In this document: positions 29,728-37,757 of the stretch, one piece after another
How the letters are laid out: every line of letters begins with the position of its first letter
How positions within the stretch are numbered: the first letter of the stretch is position 1
Assembly: GCF_029906645.1 (NCBI RefSeq)
Contig: NZ_JARYGZ010000001.1
Location: forward strand, 186,001-250,000
Length of the DNA: 64,000 bases
Direction: 5' to 3'
Source: Sphingomonas oryzagri
GTDB lineage: Bacteria > Pseudomonadota > Alphaproteobacteria > Sphingomonadales > Sphingomonadaceae
Program-made: the position numbers and the translations under genes
Notes under the pieces: generated by a model
The model's database searches: none
The model's input: the letters and a program-made list of their open reading frames with translations, nothing else
What the model was told of the DNA's origin: nothing

Positions 29728-29750
29728 GCGACATGCCGGGGGCATGTCGC
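29728..29750 (+). terminator. Perfect hairpin after pntB
   Basis: GCGACATGCC / GGCATGTCGC, 10 perfect pairs with a GGG loop, starts 12 bases after the pntB stop; outer CGCG sequences can extend it. There is no T-run, but its position suits the 3' end of the pnt transcript. Confidence 0.5.
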
Positions 29751-29814
29751 AGCGCGGGCACCGGATTGCGCAAGCGATCCGCTGGGATGAGCCGGGACGG
29801 ATAGACAAGTTCAT

Positions 29815-29840
29815 AATCCTCCCCCTGGCGGGGGAGGATT
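29815..29840. repeat. Short palindrome AATCCTCCCCC-N4-GGGGGAGGATT
   Basis: Perfect 11-bp arms (29815-29825, 29830-29840) around TGGC. This CCTCCCC-type hairpin resembles a dispersed intergenic family in sphingomonads as I recall them; copy number cannot be checked here. Confidence 0.6.
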
Positions 29841-29860
29841 GATGTGTCCCACACATGCGA

Positions 29861-29888
29861 AAGCCGCCAAGGTTTCCCTGGGCGGCTT
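29861..29888 (-). terminator. Hairpin downstream of the 27-aa ORF
   Basis: On the minus strand AAGCCGCC pairs with GGCGGCTT, and inner AGG/CCT pairs close a GAAA loop; CTTTCGC follows. It begins about 50 bases after the small ORF's stop and could terminate its transcript, although the T-run is only three long. Confidence 0.45.
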
Positions 29889-29940
29889 GGACACCCGGCT
29901 CGATGGCCGGAGAGGTGGACGGCGGGAGCGCCGCCGCGCC

Positions 29941-30024
29941 TTAGTGGATCAGAATGGTGGCGATCGCCAGCGACTGAGCGCCGAGGAGCGCCGCGGCCAT
30001 CGCCACGTTCTCGAGAATACGCAT
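29941..30024 (-). CDS. 27-aa hydrophobic micro-protein
   Basis: The minus-strand frame MRILENVAMAAALLGAQSLA ends AIATILIH and a TAA. It is one amphipathic to hydrophobic helix. AGGAAA lies seven bases before the ATG. Upstream is a 12-bp inverted repeat whose loop contains eleven C on this strand, and downstream a terminator-like hairpin, so the unit looks like a real small gene with a structured leader. Not recognised. Confidence 0.5.
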   Translation of the reverse strand: MRILENVAMAAALLGAQSLAIATILIH

Positions 30025-30046
30025 GTTGATTTCCTATGCTTGTGCG

Positions 30047-30093
30047 CGCAGGGCAACGCCTCAGAGGGGGGGGGGGACGGACGTTGCCCTGCG
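30047..30093. repeat. 12-bp inverted repeat enclosing a G11 homopolymer
   Basis: CGCAGGGCAACG (30047-30058) and CGTTGCCCTGCG (30082-30093) are perfectly complementary. The 23-base loop contains eleven consecutive G (30066-30076). It lies between the 27-aa ORF (leftward) and tlyA (rightward). In the ORF's leader RNA the loop would be a C11 tract. Long homopolymers like this are prone to slippage. Confidence 0.7.
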
Positions 30094-30181
30094 ACGAAAC
30101 GTGAGATAAGTCTGACGAAATATTATTTCAAGTGTGAGTAATGATCACGTGATTGCGTGAATTGCAACCGGAGCCGAGCAG

Positions 30182-30937
30182 ATGAGCAAGGGCATTCGTG
30201 CCGATCAATTGCTGGCCGATCGCGGCCTCGCCGAGAGCCGGACGCGCGCGCAGGCGCTGATCCTCGCCGGTCTCGTCTATACGGGCGATCGCAAGGTGGA
30301 GAAGGCGGGCCAGCCGCTCGCCCCCGAAGCGCCGCTGGAGGTGAAGGGCAAGGACCATCCCTGGGTCTCGCGCGGCGGGCTCAAGCTCGATCACGCGCTC
30401 ACCCATTTCGGCTGGGAGGTGACCGGCGCGACTGCGATCGACGTCGGCTCCTCGACCGGCGGCTTCACCGACGTGCTGCTGACCCGCGGCGCGGCGAAGG
30501 TCTATGCGGTGGATGTCGGCCACGGCCAGCTCGCCTGGAAGCTCCGCGAGGACGATCGCGTCGTCGTGCTGGAGCGTACCAACGCCCGCCACCTCACCGC
30601 CGAGCAGATCCCCGAGCCCGTCGACATCGTGGTCTGCGATGCAAGCTTCATCGCGCTGTCGAAGGTGCTGCCTGCCGCGCTCGATCTGGCCAAGCCCGGC
30701 GCGCGCCTCGCCGCGCTGATCAAACCACAGTTCGAGGCGGGCAAAGGGGAGGTCGGCAAGGGTGGCGTCGTGCGCGACTCGGCCGTCCACCAAAGGGTCT
30801 GCGACGACGTCGTGGCATGGCTCGGCACGATCGGCTGGGACGTGATCGGCGTCACGACCAGCCCGATCACCGGCCCGGAAGGCAATATCGAGTTTCTGGT
30901 GACCGCTATGAGACAGATGTCCAACAACGCCGGTTGA
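30182..30937 (+). CDS. tlyA: TlyA-family rRNA 2'-O-methyltransferase
   Basis: 251 aa. An N-terminal S4 RNA-binding domain at about 4-62 (IRADQLLADRGLAESRTRAQALILAGLVY) is joined to an FtsJ-like Rossmann methyltransferase: KDHPWVSRGGLKLDHAL, the AdoMet motif DVGSSTGGFTDVLLTRGA and the K-D-K-E-type residues in VCDASFIAL and LIKPQFE. TlyA methylates 16S/23S rRNA cytidines in Mycobacterium. A haemolysin function sometimes annotated is not supported by the sequence. Confidence 0.92.
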   Translation: MSKGIRADQLLADRGLAESRTRAQALILAGLVYTGDRKVEKAGQPLAPEAPLEVKGKDHPWVSRGGLKLDHALTHFGWEVTGATAIDVGSSTGGFTDVLLTRGAAKVYAVDVGHGQLAWKLREDDRVVVLERTNARHLTAEQIPEPVDIVVCDASFIALSKVLPAALDLAKPGARLAALIKPQFEAGKGEVGKGGVVRDSAVHQRVCDDVVAWLGTIGWDVIGVTTSPITGPEGNIEFLVTAMRQMSNNAG

Positions 30938-30992
30938 CGCGCCGCAGCAACGCTTTACCTCGTTCCCCACATAGTTAACGGGGCGGGTACGG

Positions 30993-31547
30993 ATGAGCGA
31001 GCTGGCATCACCGGGGCAGTTGCGGATGTCGTTCCTGCGCGTCGCGATGGTGACGGTGCCGTTGATCCTGTTCCTCGGTATCCTGTCCGGCGTGGCGGCC
31101 GGATCGGGATACGGCAATCCGTGGTTCGCTGCCCTCGCCAAGCCGGCCGCGATGCCGCCGGGCTGGGTGTTCCCCGTCGTGTGGACGCTGCTCTACATCC
31201 TGATCGGCTTCGCGCTGGCGATGATCCTGTGGGCGCGCGGGGCCAGCGGTCGGGGGATCGCGATCGGGCTGTTCGCGGCGCAGTTCGTGCTGAACCTCGC
31301 CTGGTCGCCGACCTTCTTCGCCGCGCACCGGATGGGCGCCGCCTTCGCCATCATCCTGCTGATGATCGTGCTGACCATCGCGACGACGCTCGCCTTCGCG
31401 CGCATCCGCTCGCGCGCGGCGCTGCTGATGCTGCCCTATCTGCTGTGGCTCTGCTTCGCGGCGTGGCTCAATCATTCGATCGAGGTGCTGAACCCGAACG
31501 CGGAAACGCTTGCGCCGGGGGCCGGGAGCACCCAAGTGCAGCTCTAA
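30993..31547 (+). CDS. TspO/MBR family membrane protein
   Basis: 184 aa with five transmembrane helices. The TspO signatures PWFAALAKPAAMPPGWVFPVVWTLLYILIGFA and NLAWSPTFFAAHRMGAA are present, with the aromatic-rich tryptophan positions that line the porphyrin pocket (W near 143 in YLLWLCFAAWLN). Bacterial TspO proteins bind tetrapyrroles and modulate oxygen or stress responses. An N-terminal extension of about 15 residues precedes helix 1. Confidence 0.9.
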   Translation: MSELASPGQLRMSFLRVAMVTVPLILFLGILSGVAAGSGYGNPWFAALAKPAAMPPGWVFPVVWTLLYILIGFALAMILWARGASGRGIAIGLFAAQFVLNLAWSPTFFAAHRMGAAFAIILLMIVLTIATTLAFARIRSRAALLMLPYLLWLCFAAWLNHSIEVLNPNAETLAPGAGSTQVQL

Positions 31548-31566
31548 TCCGGAGGGAATTAGAGTC

Positions 31567-31833
31567 ATGCAGTCCGAAAACCGTTTCTTCGATGATTTCG
31601 CCAAGATGATGAACGGCCTCGCCGGCACCGTTGCTGGTGCGGGGCGCGAGGCCGAGGCGCAGATGCGCGAGAAGGCCAAGGGCTTCTTCGGCGGCATGGA
31701 CTTCGTCAGCCGCGAGGAGTTCGACGCGGTGAAGGCCATGGCGGCGGCGGCCCGCGACGAGACCGATGTGCTGAAGGCGCGCCTCGATGCGCTGGAGGCC
31801 AAGTTGTCCACGACAAAGGCCGGCAAGGCCTGA
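31567..31833 (+). CDS. UbiK/BMFP-type accessory factor (YqiC-like)
   Basis: An 88-aa protein, MQSENRFFDDFAKMMNGLAGTV, with an amphipathic helix, a short loop and a C-terminal coiled coil (SREEFDAVKAMAAAARDETDVLKARLDALEAKL). This is the plan of the BMFP/UbiK family (PF04380), which trimerises and assists ubiquinone biosynthesis in proteobacteria. It follows tspO by 19 bases. Confidence 0.82.
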   Translation: MQSENRFFDDFAKMMNGLAGTVAGAGREAEAQMREKAKGFFGGMDFVSREEFDAVKAMAAAARDETDVLKARLDALEAKLSTTKAGKA

Positions 31834-31928
31834 TTCCTCCACAGATTTCGTGGTGACGGCCCCTTGCCCGCCGAGTCCCGGCGCGGCACAGCTTGGCGCG
31901 CCCGGTGGGGTGGAGTAGGGGGCACGCC

Positions 31929-32441
31929 ATGAATCTCGACGATCTCGAAGACGAACGCTCCGAGCCGTCGGCGCCGATCGACATGCTGGAAAGCTATTTC
32001 CAGGCGCATGGCTGGTCCTGCGAGCGGATGGGCGACGACGAGATCGTGGCGACCGTGCAGGGCAGCTGGACCCAGTATGAGCTGCGCGGCGTGTGGCGCC
32101 CGGAGGACCGCGTCCTGCAGTTCCTCTGCCTGCCCGATATCCGCGTGCCCGCCGACAAGCGCGGCGCGATCTACGAGACGATCGGTCTGATCAACGAGCA
32201 GCTGTGGCTCGGCCATTTCGAGCTGTGGGCGGCATCCGGCCTCGCGCTGTACCGCAACGCCACGCTGATCGAGGGCGAGGAGGGCAGCGTCCTCTCGCTC
32301 GATCAGGCCGAGACGCTGATCGAGACCGCGATCGACGAGTGCGAGCGCTTCTACCCGGTGTTCCAGTTCGTGCTGTGGGGCAACAAGGCACCTGCCGACG
32401 CGATCGCGTCCGCGCTGATCGAGACGCGGGGCGAGGCGTGA
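31929..32441 (+). CDS. YbjN-domain protein
   Basis: 170 aa with the YbjN / type III secretion chaperone-like fold: PIDMLESYFQAHGWSCERMGDDEIVATVQGSW followed by YELRGVWRPEDRVLQFLCLPDIRVP and YPVFQFVLWG. The molecular function of the family is uncertain (stress- or motility-linked in enterobacteria). proC starts in its stop codon (GTGA overlap), so the two are translationally coupled. Confidence 0.85.
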   Translation: MNLDDLEDERSEPSAPIDMLESYFQAHGWSCERMGDDEIVATVQGSWTQYELRGVWRPEDRVLQFLCLPDIRVPADKRGAIYETIGLINEQLWLGHFELWAASGLALYRNATLIEGEEGSVLSLDQAETLIETAIDECERFYPVFQFVLWGNKAPADAIASALIETRGEA

Positions 32442-33247
32442 TCGCCGGGGACGGGCCGATCTGGCTGGTTGGCGCCGGCAACATGGGTGGCGCGATGCTG
32501 CGCGGCTGGCTGGCGTCCGGCATCGATCCTGCGCGGATCAACGTGATCCGCCCGTCCGGCACGCCGATCGAGGGCGTCACGGTGCTGAAGGCGCCTCCGC
32601 CGGACGGTGAGGCGCCGGCGGTGCTGGTGCTGGCGATGAAGCCGCAGAAGCTCGACGAGGCCGTGCCTGCGCTGGCGCCGACGACGGGCGAGGGGACGCT
32701 GATCGTCTCCGTGCTGGCCGGAACCGAGGCGCCGTCGCTGGCGAAGCGCTTCCCCAATCATCGCGCGATCGTGCGCGTCATGCCCAACACGCCGTCTGCG
32801 ATCGGCAAGGGCGTGATGCTGCTGCACGCCGCCGCCGGGGCGGACGCCTCCGCAAAGGCCGAGGCCGAGGCGCTGGTGCGGACGCTCGGCATCACCGAGT
32901 GGATCGATGACGAAGGTCTGTTCGGCCGGGCCTCGGTCCTGTCCGGGTGCGGGCCGGCATTCCTGTTCCGCTTCGTCGATGCGCTGGCGAAGGCCGGGGA
33001 GGCGCAGGGGCTGTCCGCCGATCAGGCCGCCCGGCTGGCGCTCGCCACGGTCGCGGGAGCGGCCGAACTCGCGGCAGGCGCGAACGAGACGCCGGCGCGA
33101 CTGGCCGATCGTGTCGCCAGCCCCGGCGGCACGACGCGGGCCGGGCTGGATGTGATCGACCGCGATGCCGCGCTGGACCGGCTGATGGCGGACGTGCTGG
33201 CGGCATCCGCGCGCCGCAGCGAGGAAATGGCGGCGGCCGCTCGCTGA
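32438..33247 (+). CDS. proC: Pyrroline-5-carboxylate reductase
   Basis: The last step of proline synthesis. 269 aa with a GTG start overlapping the YbjN stop. NAD(P)-binding WLVGAGNMGGAMLRGWL, VLAMKPQKL, RVMPNTPSAIGKGV, SVLSGCGPAFLFRFVDAL and the family signature VASPGGTTRAGLDVI are all present. Confidence 0.95.
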   Translation: MIAGDGPIWLVGAGNMGGAMLRGWLASGIDPARINVIRPSGTPIEGVTVLKAPPPDGEAPAVLVLAMKPQKLDEAVPALAPTTGEGTLIVSVLAGTEAPSLAKRFPNHRAIVRVMPNTPSAIGKGVMLLHAAAGADASAKAEAEALVRTLGITEWIDDEGLFGRASVLSGCGPAFLFRFVDALAKAGEAQGLSADQAARLALATVAGAAELAAGANETPARLADRVASPGGTTRAGLDVIDRDAALDRLMADVLAASARRSEEMAAAAR

Positions 33248-33251
33248 GCCG

Positions 33252-33746
33252 TCAGGTGTCGCCGCGCAGCTTGTGGAGCATCGGCCGCTCCGCCTGCGGC
33301 ACCAATCCTTCGAGCACCAGCCAGAACCCTGCCACCGCCGCCGGCCCCGCATCGACATAGGCGGCGGACATCCGTGCGCGCAGCATCTCGAACAACTCGC
33401 TCTCCAGCGCCTTGCCGGCCGGGGTGAGCCGTAGCAGGCGCTGCCGCCGATCATCCCGGCCGACACGGGTCTCGATCAGGTCGCGCGCGGTGAGTTCGTT
33501 GATCACCCGACCGAGCGACTGCTTCGTGATGCCGAGCAGTTCGAGCAGGCGGCTGACCGTCAGGTCGGGCTGGCGGGCGACGAAGTAGAGCGCGCGATGA
33601 TGCGCGCGGCCCAGCCCCTCGGCCTCAAGCCTGCGATCCACCGCCTCGAACAGCCGGCCATGGCCGAAATGAATGAGTTCTATCCCGCGCCGGATCTCGG
33701 CTTCGCGCAGGAACAGCGGGGAGGCGGGGCTTTGCGGCGGGGCCAT
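33252..33746 (-). CDS. MarR-family transcriptional regulator
   Basis: 164 aa with a winged helix: LGRAHHRALYFVARQPDLTVSRLLELLGITKQSLGRVINELTARDLIETRVGRDDRRQRLLRLTPAGKAL. The DxRxxxxxLT wing motif is present. It is convergent with proC (4-base gap) and its own promoter faces the tRNA-Gln gene. No obvious target pump or enzyme is adjacent, so autoregulation plus distant targets is likely. Confidence 0.9.
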   Translation of the reverse strand: MAPPQSPASPLFLREAEIRRGIELIHFGHGRLFEAVDRRLEAEGLGRAHHRALYFVARQPDLTVSRLLELLGITKQSLGRVINELTARDLIETRVGRDDRRQRLLRLTPAGKALESELFEMLRARMSAAYVDAGPAAVAGFWLVLEGLVPQAERPMLHKLRGDT

Positions 33747-33843
33747 GTCGCAGGCCTAGTCCGCTCTTCATCGCTTGCGCAAGCGATCGCATCGCATGGG
33801 CTTCCCTCCGGCCAGAACCCGCGCTAGGGACGCGCCTCCGCAC

Positions 33844-33918
33844 TGGGGCGTCGCCAAGCGGTAAGGCACCGGTTTTTGGTACCGGCATTCGCAGGTTCGA
33901 ATCCTGCCGCCCCAGCCA
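33844..33918 (+). tRNA. tRNA-Gln (anticodon UUG)
   Basis: A full cloverleaf: acceptor TGGGGCG/CGCCCCA with discriminator G and encoded CCA (33916-33918), D-arm GCC...GGC, anticodon stem CCGGT/ACCGG with a seven-base loop TTTTGGT giving UUG, and T-arm GCAGG-TTCGAAT-CCTGC. Only the standard T-loop and D-loop features are seen. No integrase or direct repeat of its 3' end was found nearby. Confidence 0.97.
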
Positions 33919-34239
33919 TCATGCCATTCCAGTACGTTTTCAGAGCGCCTAGGACATTCCTCTGGGAAGCCTAAAATCGTCTGTTTTATCGACTTCGGTG
34001 GCCCATAGCGTCCCCGGCTCGTCCCTCGCGGCGCACTGTCCAGCAATGACATTCTGTGGGTGGATTTCGATCTCCGACCTCCGGTTACCCGCGGCAAAGT
34101 GGGTAGTTTTCGGGAGCGCGCGAAACCCTGCTGACGGATATCGCCCTGAAAGCCCTCAGGCCTAATTCGAAGACCGGCAACTTCAGGATGATAGTTTCTC
34201 CATCAACTATCCACATGTGAATATTTCGGAAAGATGCAA
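33919..34239. other. 321-bp gap after tRNA-Gln, no gene seen
   Basis: No credible frame. It contains a perfect 7-bp inverted repeat GATAGTT/AACTATC (34190-34211) about 30 bases beyond the leftward M23 peptidase stop, which may be that transcript's 3' hairpin. Base composition is a little less GC-rich than the surroundings. No repeat of the tRNA end was noticed. Confidence 0.4.
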
Positions 34240-34914
34240 TTACATGTGCTGCGATCTCATCGGATTTACCGGCCGTCCGTCGACACGCATTTCGTAATGG
34301 ACATGGGGACCTGTCGATAATCCCGAAGATCCGACATAGCCAATGACCTGGCCTTTCTGGATGTGCTGACCGACCGCCACGTTTAGGCGGGACATATGCC
34401 CGAAGCGTATTTCGGTCCCTTGCCCATCGTCCATCGCGACCATCAGGCCATAGCCGCCGTTCCATGCGGCCCTGGTCACCGTGCCGTCCAGCGTCGCACT
34501 GATCGGCGTGCCCCATGGTGCGGCGAGATCGATACCGTCATGCTCGCGGCGGATCCCGAGGATAGGGTGGTCGCGCATACCGAATCCGCTGGTGAGTATC
34601 CCCGAAAGAGGCAGCCCGGAACGGATGGTCCCGAGCCTGCGGATGTCGGACCTGGATGCGGATATCGGCGCATCGGACACGATCGTTCGTGAAAAGCTGA
34701 TCGGGTTGCCGACAATGCTGGCGGCCGGCCCGGTGGTAATCACTGCAGGCACCATGGCGGATGCCCGCGGGATCGTCTGCTGGCGAGCATGCGCTGTTGT
34801 CGGGTGCATGGTTATGATCAGGACGCCGTTTGCCCGGATGGGAGACGGCACGGCGGTTGCCGCGAGCGCACCAGCGGCAAGGATAGCGAAGTCGCCCTTG
34901 AATAATGGCTTCAT
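34240..34914 (-). CDS. M23 (LytM-type) metallopeptidase
   Basis: A 224-aa exported protein: hydrophobic N-terminus (MKPLFKGDFAILAAGALAATAV), a linker of about 95 residues, then an M23 domain. The domain has GMRDHPILGIRREHDGIDLAAPWGTP (zinc His and Asp) and GPHVHYEMRVDGRPVNP (the HxH motif). All three zinc ligands are present, so it could be an active endopeptidase. It is the last gene of the leftward Tad pilus operon, so it may open peptidoglycan for pilus passage; that is inference. Confidence 0.87.
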   Translation of the reverse strand: MKPLFKGDFAILAAGALAATAVPSPIRANGVLIITMHPTTAHARQQTIPRASAMVPAVITTGPAASIVGNPISFSRTIVSDAPISASRSDIRRLGTIRSGLPLSGILTSGFGMRDHPILGIRREHDGIDLAAPWGTPISATLDGTVTRAAWNGGYGLMVAMDDGQGTEIRFGHMSRLNVAVGQHIQKGQVIGYVGSSGLSTGPHVHYEMRVDGRPVNPMRSQHM

Positions 34915-34953
34915 GCTCCCCCCAAGCGATGCACTGTCCGTCCCGCCCGAAAG

Positions 34954-35361
34954 CTAGATGACCGGATAGCAGGCCGAGGTGCTCAGCGTGACGCTGACTG
35001 CCTTCAGGCCGGTGAACATGGAAAAGGTCCCGCTCGCAGACACCTGCTTGCCGCAGGCGGGCGCCGATGCGGTGAAGGCGAGCCCCGTAATGCCCGGACC
35101 CGTGAACCGGGCCTTGGCGTACGTATCGACGTTCGCGGTGGTGCAGGCTCCGGCAGCATTGACGGCGAGGCATCGCGCCGCTTGCTCGGTCACCGCGTGC
35201 AGGTTGATGAGCGCGCCCAGCATCATGCAGAGATAGAGGCTCGAAAAAATCGTCAGCAGGAATATCGGCAACACCAGTGCGAACTCGGCCGCCGTCGAGG
35301 CTGCATCGTCCCTGATCGCCGACCAGAGCCAGGATATCGCTTGGGGTGCCGGGCGTTTCAT
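34954..35361 (-). CDS. TadE-like pseudopilin (minor)
   Basis: 135 aa from MKRPAPQAISWLWSAIRDDAASTAAEFALVLPIFLL. The TadE_G motif (short leader, AAEFALVLP around residue 25, then one hydrophobic helix) is clear. The C-terminal periplasmic part has several Cys. The start overlaps the preceding TadE/F stop (ATGA). TadE/F pseudopilins are needed for Flp pilus assembly. Confidence 0.85.
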   Translation of the reverse strand: MKRPAPQAISWLWSAIRDDAASTAAEFALVLPIFLLTIFSSLYLCMMLGALINLHAVTEQAARCLAVNAAGACTTANVDTYAKARFTGPGITGLAFTASAPACGKQVSASGTFSMFTGLKAVSVTLSTSACYPVI

Positions 35362-35921
35362 TTGAGGCGCATCCACGCGGTTTGCTGAATGGTTGCCGGA
35401 AGGGCGGCCGTGATCGCCAGGCCGGGCGCGAAGGGCGTATAGGTGTAACTGGTGGTGACGTTGATATAGTCGCCGGGCGCCGTGGTGCTGCCCGTGACGA
35501 CCGATGAGCAGTTGGCGGGTGGCGTGGCGCTGACCGCCGCGACGGATACGAGCGTACCGGCCGTGTTCGCGCAATAATAGCCTTCGCCCGGTGACCCGAC
35601 GATCGTGACGTTCGTGCCGAGCGTTGTGGCCTGTGCCGCCGCCGTCAGCTTCGTCGTGAGATTGGCATCGCAGTTGCCGGCGGGATAGGTCGCCGGATAC
35701 TTGCCGGCGGCGACGCAGATGTTCCGTGCCGCGCCGGCCGCCGCTTCCGCCGCCAGCTCGGTCTGCATGCGCGAGAATATGTAGACGCCAAGATCCATGA
35801 CGTTGAGCGAGACGTAGCCGAGGATCGGAAAGATCAGCGCCATTTCCGCCGCTGCAACCGCGCCGGCATCGCGCAGGAAGCGCTTCGCGAAGGCGAGGCG
35901 CGCATTGGATGCGCCGATCAT
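35358..35921 (-). CDS. TadE/TadF-like pseudopilin
   Basis: 187 aa from MIGASNARLAFAKRFLRDAG; the open frame extends 21 codons further but overlaps TadG more. The motif GAVAAAEMALIFPILGY is the TadE leader-helix signature, and the rest is a Ser/Thr-rich periplasmic domain. It is coupled to its neighbours by four-base overlaps at both ends. Confidence 0.85.
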   Translation of the reverse strand: MIGASNARLAFAKRFLRDAGAVAAAEMALIFPILGYVSLNVMDLGVYIFSRMQTELAAEAAAGAARNICVAAGKYPATYPAGNCDANLTTKLTAAAQATTLGTNVTIVGSPGEGYYCANTAGTLVSVAAVSATPPANCSSVVTGSTTAPGDYINVTTSYTYTPFAPGLAITAALPATIQQTAWMRLK

Positions 35922-37270
35922 GCGACGAGCCTCGTGGTCGTGGTGCTCGTCGAGGTCGGCAGAGTCGCACCGGCCGCCGAGCATCCCGTGTTGTTGGCGA
36001 AGATATTGGCGGTGCCGTTCACCAGGATGGTGTAGGCGATCAGCGCGAAGCAGGAGCTGCCGTTGGCATTCTTGTTGACCGCCCCGCTGAACGTGAGGTT
36101 CGCCTTGGGCAGATAGACCACGCCGGTGAGGTTCCAGGTCGGCGCGTTACCAGCGTAGGTGAAATCGACGCCGCTGGTCAGGCTGGGATCCTGGTACATG
36201 GCGATGCCCGACCATGTGCCGGATGTGGGGGCCTGGATGCTGAGCGTGCCCGCCCCGCCATTGTCCGCAGGATAGTGGCTGTAGCTGCCGCCCGTTCCCG
36301 AGAATATGATCGTCGCGGTCGCGCCCGATGCGGTCGAGATCGTGTATCCGTTGGTGTCGAGCATTCCGTTCTCGATCACGATCGTGGTACTCGATCCGGT
36401 GAGCGTCACGTTACCGGTCAGTTGTTGGTCGCCGCATAGCTGCTTGTTCCCGGTCCAGGCGTAGGAACCGGAAAGCTGATTGGACGACGCGACGGTCCAC
36501 TTGCCCCCCGATTTCGTTTCCTGCGGATAGGACGAGCAGGTGTTGGGCGGTATCTTCGAAGCAAGACCGCTATAGGGATCGGCGGGTATCGGAACGCCGG
36601 ATGTCTGAGTGACGCCGCATCCGCTGTTCGTGCCGTGCGCGTCGCCGTAGGTTGCGCCCAGATTGTGGCCGGTGCAGGTCGAATCGCCGTTCGACATGAT
36701 CGAACAGCCGTTCAGATCGGGCTTCGGACCGCCGTTGCTCCGGAACGACGTGGTTGCCGTCGAGAGCGACCAGACGCAATAACTGTGTCCGACCGCGGAT
36801 GAGGTGGCCGCGATCGCCGCGACCGGGATGGTCTGGCCGTATCCCGAGCCGTAAGTGGCGTTCCCCTTGAAACCGACGAGGGCGGAAAGGCTGATGGGAA
36901 CCACGGTGGAGAGGCTGGCCTGATAACAGGTCGAACCCGTCGGCGCGCCGGCGGGGCACGTCACGACGGCGGTCTGGACGGAGGCGTGATTGGTTCCGTT
37001 GACATAGCCGAACTTGGCCGCAGTCGCCGCCGCTTCCGCCTTGTAGCCGCCGGTCGTGTTGTTGATCGCGGCCGAAATCGCCGCCGCATCGGCGGCGTTC
37101 TGCATAGAGCGCAGGAAATAATACCATTGCCCCTGCTCGACGGCGATCGCGATCGCGCCGGACAAGGGCAGCAGCATGATCGCCATGATCGGGCTGATCG
37201 CGGCACCGTCGTGGCGCATCCGGCGGAAGGCCGCCTTCAGCGCTCCCCAAGCCGATCGCATCATGTGCAT
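35918..37270 (-). CDS. TadG-like pilus assembly protein
   Basis: 450 aa. The N-terminal TadE_G/Flp-like segment RRMRHDGAAISPIMAIMLLPLSGAIAIAVEQGQWYYF is followed by QNAADAAAISAA, the hallmark of TadG proteins (helix ending in an AADAAALA-like motif). A long Ser/Thr/Gly-rich exported region follows. It lacks an obvious complete VWA motif, so it fits the TadG/DUF2134 group rather than the VWA-bearing TadG. It lies 25 bases downstream of cpaA. Confidence 0.82.
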   Translation of the reverse strand: MHMMRSAWGALKAAFRRMRHDGAAISPIMAIMLLPLSGAIAIAVEQGQWYYFLRSMQNAADAAAISAAINNTTGGYKAEAAATAAKFGYVNGTNHASVQTAVVTCPAGAPTGSTCYQASLSTVVPISLSALVGFKGNATYGSGYGQTIPVAAIAATSSAVGHSYCVWSLSTATTSFRSNGGPKPDLNGCSIMSNGDSTCTGHNLGATYGDAHGTNSGCGVTQTSGVPIPADPYSGLASKIPPNTCSSYPQETKSGGKWTVASSNQLSGSYAWTGNKQLCGDQQLTGNVTLTGSSTTIVIENGMLDTNGYTISTASGATATIIFSGTGGSYSHYPADNGGAGTLSIQAPTSGTWSGIAMYQDPSLTSGVDFTYAGNAPTWNLTGVVYLPKANLTFSGAVNKNANGSSCFALIAYTILVNGTANIFANNTGCSAAGATLPTSTSTTTTRLVA

Positions 37271-37295
37271 CCTCCTGTGCCCACGTCGAACGCTT

Positions 37296-37757
37296 TCACT
37301 GCCAGAGCAGAACGATCAGACCGCCAGCGGCGATCGCCACGCCATAGGGAAGGCCGGCGCTCTTGCCGTTCTGTCGGAAAGGTTTGCCCGCCAGCCGCCG
37401 GGCGGTGAACCAGATCACGAGCAGCACCAGCCCGCTCAGGCTGACGGTCGCGAAGAGCAGCATGCCCAGCTTCAGGCCGAACCATGCCGCGACGGCCGCG
37501 TAGAATTTGGCGTCCCCGCCACCGATCCCGCCGAGTGCGAAAAGCCCCATGCCGATCACGAGCGCGATCAGCGCGTGCAGCAGGTGCGAGCCGAGTTCCG
37601 ACAGCCCACCCAGATGCCAGGCGTAGGCGAGGCCGAACGCGAACGTCGCCGCGCACAGGCTGTTGGGGATACGCCGCCACCAGATGTCGGTGCCGCTCGC
37701 GGTCAGCCCGGCGAGGATGAGGATGGCCTCGAACAGCGGTGTCAGCGTGAGCGTCAC
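37296..37757 (-). CDS. cpaA: Prepilin peptidase (A24, CpaA)
   Basis: 153 aa with about six transmembrane helices. The two catalytic aspartates are visible: DIWWRRIPN (about 24) and the GGGDAK motif (about 79). This short form without the N-methylation domain is the Tad-type peptidase that processes Flp prepilin and TadE/F. It overlaps tadD by four bases. Confidence 0.92.
   Translation of the reverse strand: MTLTLTPLFEAILILAGLTASGTDIWWRRIPNSLCAATFAFGLAYAWHLGGLSELGSHLLHALIALVIGMGLFALGGIGGGDAKFYAAVAAWFGLKLGMLLFATVSLSGLVLLVIWFTARRLAGKPFRQNGKSAGLPYGVAIAAGGLIVLLWQ

Noticed and set aside
33844-34239. tRNA-Gln as an integration site of a genomic island
   Set aside because: No integrase and no repeat of the tRNA 3' end was found on either side, and the genes around it are ordinary or Tad genes.
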